Of a stretch of 6,398 nucleotides of DNA, positions 4,987 through 6,398 are shown piece after piece. The position numbers and the translations under genes were made by a program. The notes below the pieces were generated by a model. It saw only the letters and a program-made list of their open reading frames with translations. It was not told where the DNA came from and did no database searches. The DNA is from CANJDH01 sp964443245. Lineage in GTDB: Bacteria > Pseudomonadota > Gammaproteobacteria > Burkholderiales > JAEUOS01. How positions within the stretch are numbered: the stretch's first letter is position 1; every line of letters starts with the position of its first letter. The stretch lies in assembly GCA_964443245.1 (NCBI GenBank), contig CAYUEG010000173.1, positions 1-6,398 on the forward strand, in the 5' to 3' direction.

Positions 4987-6132
4987 ATGGGCCGCTTCAT
5001 CCTGATCGGTTTCTCCGCCTTGCTGCATGCCTATGTCGGCACGCGCTTCACCTCCGCCTTTGCCGGCGCGCCGTGGGCGCTGGCCGGATTTGTGGCGCTG
5101 CTGGTGCTCTCGACGTTCATGATTCCGCTCAGCCTCATCGCGCGGCGTAGTCATTGGGGCAAATTCACCGGAACGCTGGCGTGGGCGGGGATGCTCTTCA
5201 TGGGCCTGTTCTCGTCGCTGTTCGTACTGGCGCTGGTGCGCGATGTGGCCTTGCTGCTCGCGGCAGCACTATCGTGGGTGTGGCCAGCGTTGCTCCCCAC
5301 TCACGGCTTCGAAACCACCACCGCCCAATGGGCGCTGGGCGCAGCCTTCGTCGCCACGGTGATCGGCTTTGTCAGCGCGCGCCGCACCGCTGCCGTGAAG
5401 CATGTGGAGATCCCGATTGCCGGCCTCGCGGCAGAGTTGCATGGCTTTACCATCGCACAGATCACCGATATTCATGTCGGCCACACCATCAAGGCCGGCT
5501 ACGTGCACGCGGTGGTGGAAGCCGTCAACCGGCTTGGCGCCGACATGGTGGCGATCACCGGCGACCTGGTCGATGGCAGCGTGGCGAGCCTGCGCGAGCA
5601 CGTTGCCCCGCTCCAGCGACTGGCCTCACGCCACGGCACCTTTTTCGTTACCGGCAACCACGAGTACTACTCCGGCGCCCACGCTTGGATAGACGAACTG
5701 CAACGCCTCGACATCCGCGTGCTGATGAACGAACACGTGGTGGTGCAGCACGACACCGCCGCGCTGGTGGTGGCCGGGGTCACGGATGTCAGCGCCCACC
5801 ACTTCGACCCCACGCATCGCAGCGACCCGCACTCGGCCATTGCCGGCGCACCCGAACACGCATCGATGCGCCTCTTGCTGGCGCACCAGCCGCGCAGCGC
5901 CGCCGCGGCGGCGGATGCGGGTTTTCATTTGCAAATTTCCGGCCACACCCACGGCGGGCAGTTCTTGCCGTGGAATTTTTTCGTGCGGCTGCAACAGCCG
6001 TTCGTCGCCGGGTTGCGCCGGCTGGAAGACCTGTGGGTGTACACGAGCCGGGGGACCGGCTATTGGGGGCCGCCGAACCGGTTCGGGATACCGTCGGAGA
6101 TTACGTTGTTGAGGCTGGTGCCGGAGGGCTGA
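4987..6132 (+). CDS. Membrane-anchored metallophosphoesterase (calcineurin-like, YkuE-type)
   Basis: The 381-residue protein has about four hydrophobic segments in its first 130 residues (roughly 3-15, 31-51, 63-84 and 115-130, with another possible at 87-103), followed by a calcineurin-like phosphoesterase domain. The five metal-site motifs are all present: DIHVG (D161, H163), GDLVDG (D193), GNHEYY (N224, H225), AHQP (H300) and GHTHGG (H320, H322). The family hydrolyses phosphomonoesters or phosphodiesters with two metal ions, and the YkuE-like branch is often tied to the cell envelope; the substrate here is unknown. The start at 4987 gives a normal first membrane segment, but no clear Shine-Dalgarno precedes it. 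The gene diverges from the Bug gene and ends in a probable terminator. It looks complete and independent of the catabolic genes. Confidence 0.94.
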   Translation: MGRFILIGFSALLHAYVGTRFTSAFAGAPWALAGFVALLVLSTFMIPLSLIARRSHWGKFTGTLAWAGMLFMGLFSSLFVLALVRDVALLLAAALSWVWPALLPTHGFETTTAQWALGAAFVATVIGFVSARRTAAVKHVEIPIAGLAAELHGFTIAQITDIHVGHTIKAGYVHAVVEAVNRLGADMVAITGDLVDGSVASLREHVAPLQRLASRHGTFFVTGNHEYYSGAHAWIDELQRLDIRVLMNEHVVVQHDTAALVVAGVTDVSAHHFDPTHRSDPHSAIAGAPEHASMRLLLAHQPRSAAAAADAGFHLQISGHTHGGQFLPWNFFVRLQQPFVAGLRRLEDLWVYTSRGTGYWGPPNRFGIPSEITLLRLVPEG

Positions 6133-6170
6133 GAAGCGCTCCTGGAGCGGATCTCCGGCCTTTTTGTTTT
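6120..6170 (+). terminator. Intrinsic terminator of the metallophosphoesterase gene, overlapping its last codons
   Basis: GCCGGAG (6120-6126) pairs with CTCCGGC (6153-6159), followed by TTTTTGTTTT (6161-6170). Inside the loop, CGCTCC (6137-6142) and GGAGCG (6144-6149) form a second short hairpin. The left outer arm lies in the final codons before the TGA at 6130-6132, so ribosomes finishing translation would mask it. The T-run is on the plus strand only, so it should not stop the convergent gene at 6175. Confidence 0.65.
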
Positions 6171-6174
6171 CTGA

Positions 6175-6398
6175 TCAGGCGGGATCGGCGACCGCTTCCG
6201 CCACACTGCGGTCATTGTCGGCCGAGAAGCCACCGATCCCGGCGCCCTTCCAGCAGGGCCGCGCAAGAAAGCGTGCCCACCACGCCGCCACCGGCGGCGT
6301 GAGTTTGCCGGGCCGCTCCTCTTCAAAGCGCACCACGTAAGGGGCAGCCGCAATGTCGGCCAGCGTGAAGCGCTCGCCATAGATCCACGGGCCGCCGC
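6175..6398 (-). CDS. Glutathione S-transferase family protein, C-terminal part (gene continues past the window)
   Basis: An open frame enters from the right edge and ends at the TGA at 6177-6175, giving 73 visible residues with no start in the window. It begins GGPWIYGERFTLADIAAAPY. The F-TLADIA segment is the conserved N-capping box and helix of the all-alpha C-terminal glutathione S-transferase domain, followed by a helix with PPVAAWWARFLARPCWKG, typical of the domain end. The glutathione-binding thioredoxin-like domain would lie beyond position 6398. These enzymes conjugate glutathione to electrophiles or act as reductases or isomerases; the subclass cannot be told. It converges on the metallophosphoesterase gene, with 42 bp between stops. 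Confidence 0.8.
   Translation of the reverse strand, partial: GGPWIYGERFTLADIAAAPYVVRFEEERPGKLTPPVAAWWARFLARPCWKGAGIGGFSADNDRSVAEAVADPA

Noticed and set aside
5154..6302. 382-codon plus-strand frame inside and beyond the phosphoesterase gene
   Set aside because: It is an out-of-frame, Arg/Pro-rich shadow that also runs through the terminator; the other frame holds all five metallophosphoesterase motifs.
1..6398. CRISPR array, tRNA, rRNA or insertion-sequence transposase
   Set aside because: I saw no regularly spaced direct repeats, no tRNA-like cloverleaf, no rRNA-like stretch and no transposase motif. The only repeats are the 26-bp pair and local palindromes.

Overview
The window is GC-rich and reads like chromosomal DNA of a betaproteobacterium, most likely Burkholderiales. 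The main clue is an orphan Bug-type (TctC-family) periplasmic binding protein next to catabolic enzymes, an arrangement greatly expanded in that order. The assignment is by eye and no phylogenetic marker is present.

Layout, left to right. (1) Positions 45-2951, minus strand: a two-gene operon. A 575-residue amidohydrolase related to D-aminoacylases is followed after 33 bp by a 381-residue mandelate racemase/muconate lactonizing enzyme of the enolase superfamily. (2) Positions 2952-3070: a divergent control region with a 19-bp perfect palindrome, two overlapping -10 choices for the rightward promoter, and a second, imperfect palindrome near the amidohydrolase start. (3) Positions 3071-3758, plus strand: a toxin-antitoxin pair in toxin-first order, a RelE-type toxin overlapping an HTH antitoxin by 8 bp. 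(4) Positions 3752-3808: a REP-like palindromic element that begins inside the antitoxin's last codons; 26 bp of it recur inverted at 10-35. (5) Positions 3833-4834, minus strand: a secreted Bug-type substrate-binding protein. (6) Positions 4987-6132, plus strand: a membrane-anchored metallophosphoesterase ending in a terminator. (7) Positions 6175-6398, minus strand: the C-terminal part of a glutathione S-transferase cut by the window edge.

How the parts fit: the Bug protein, amidohydrolase and enolase-superfamily enzyme share a strand and would make a sensible uptake-plus-degradation set for an unknown organic acid or N-acyl compound. The toxin-antitoxin module sits between the Bug gene and the two enzyme genes in opposite orientation, with a repeat element at its downstream edge, which looks like a later insertion into the catabolic locus. 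The best leads are the repeat pair, the operator/promoter layout of the toxin gene, and an amidohydrolase that seems to lack two of the usual histidine metal ligands. I see no wholly new multi-gene system.
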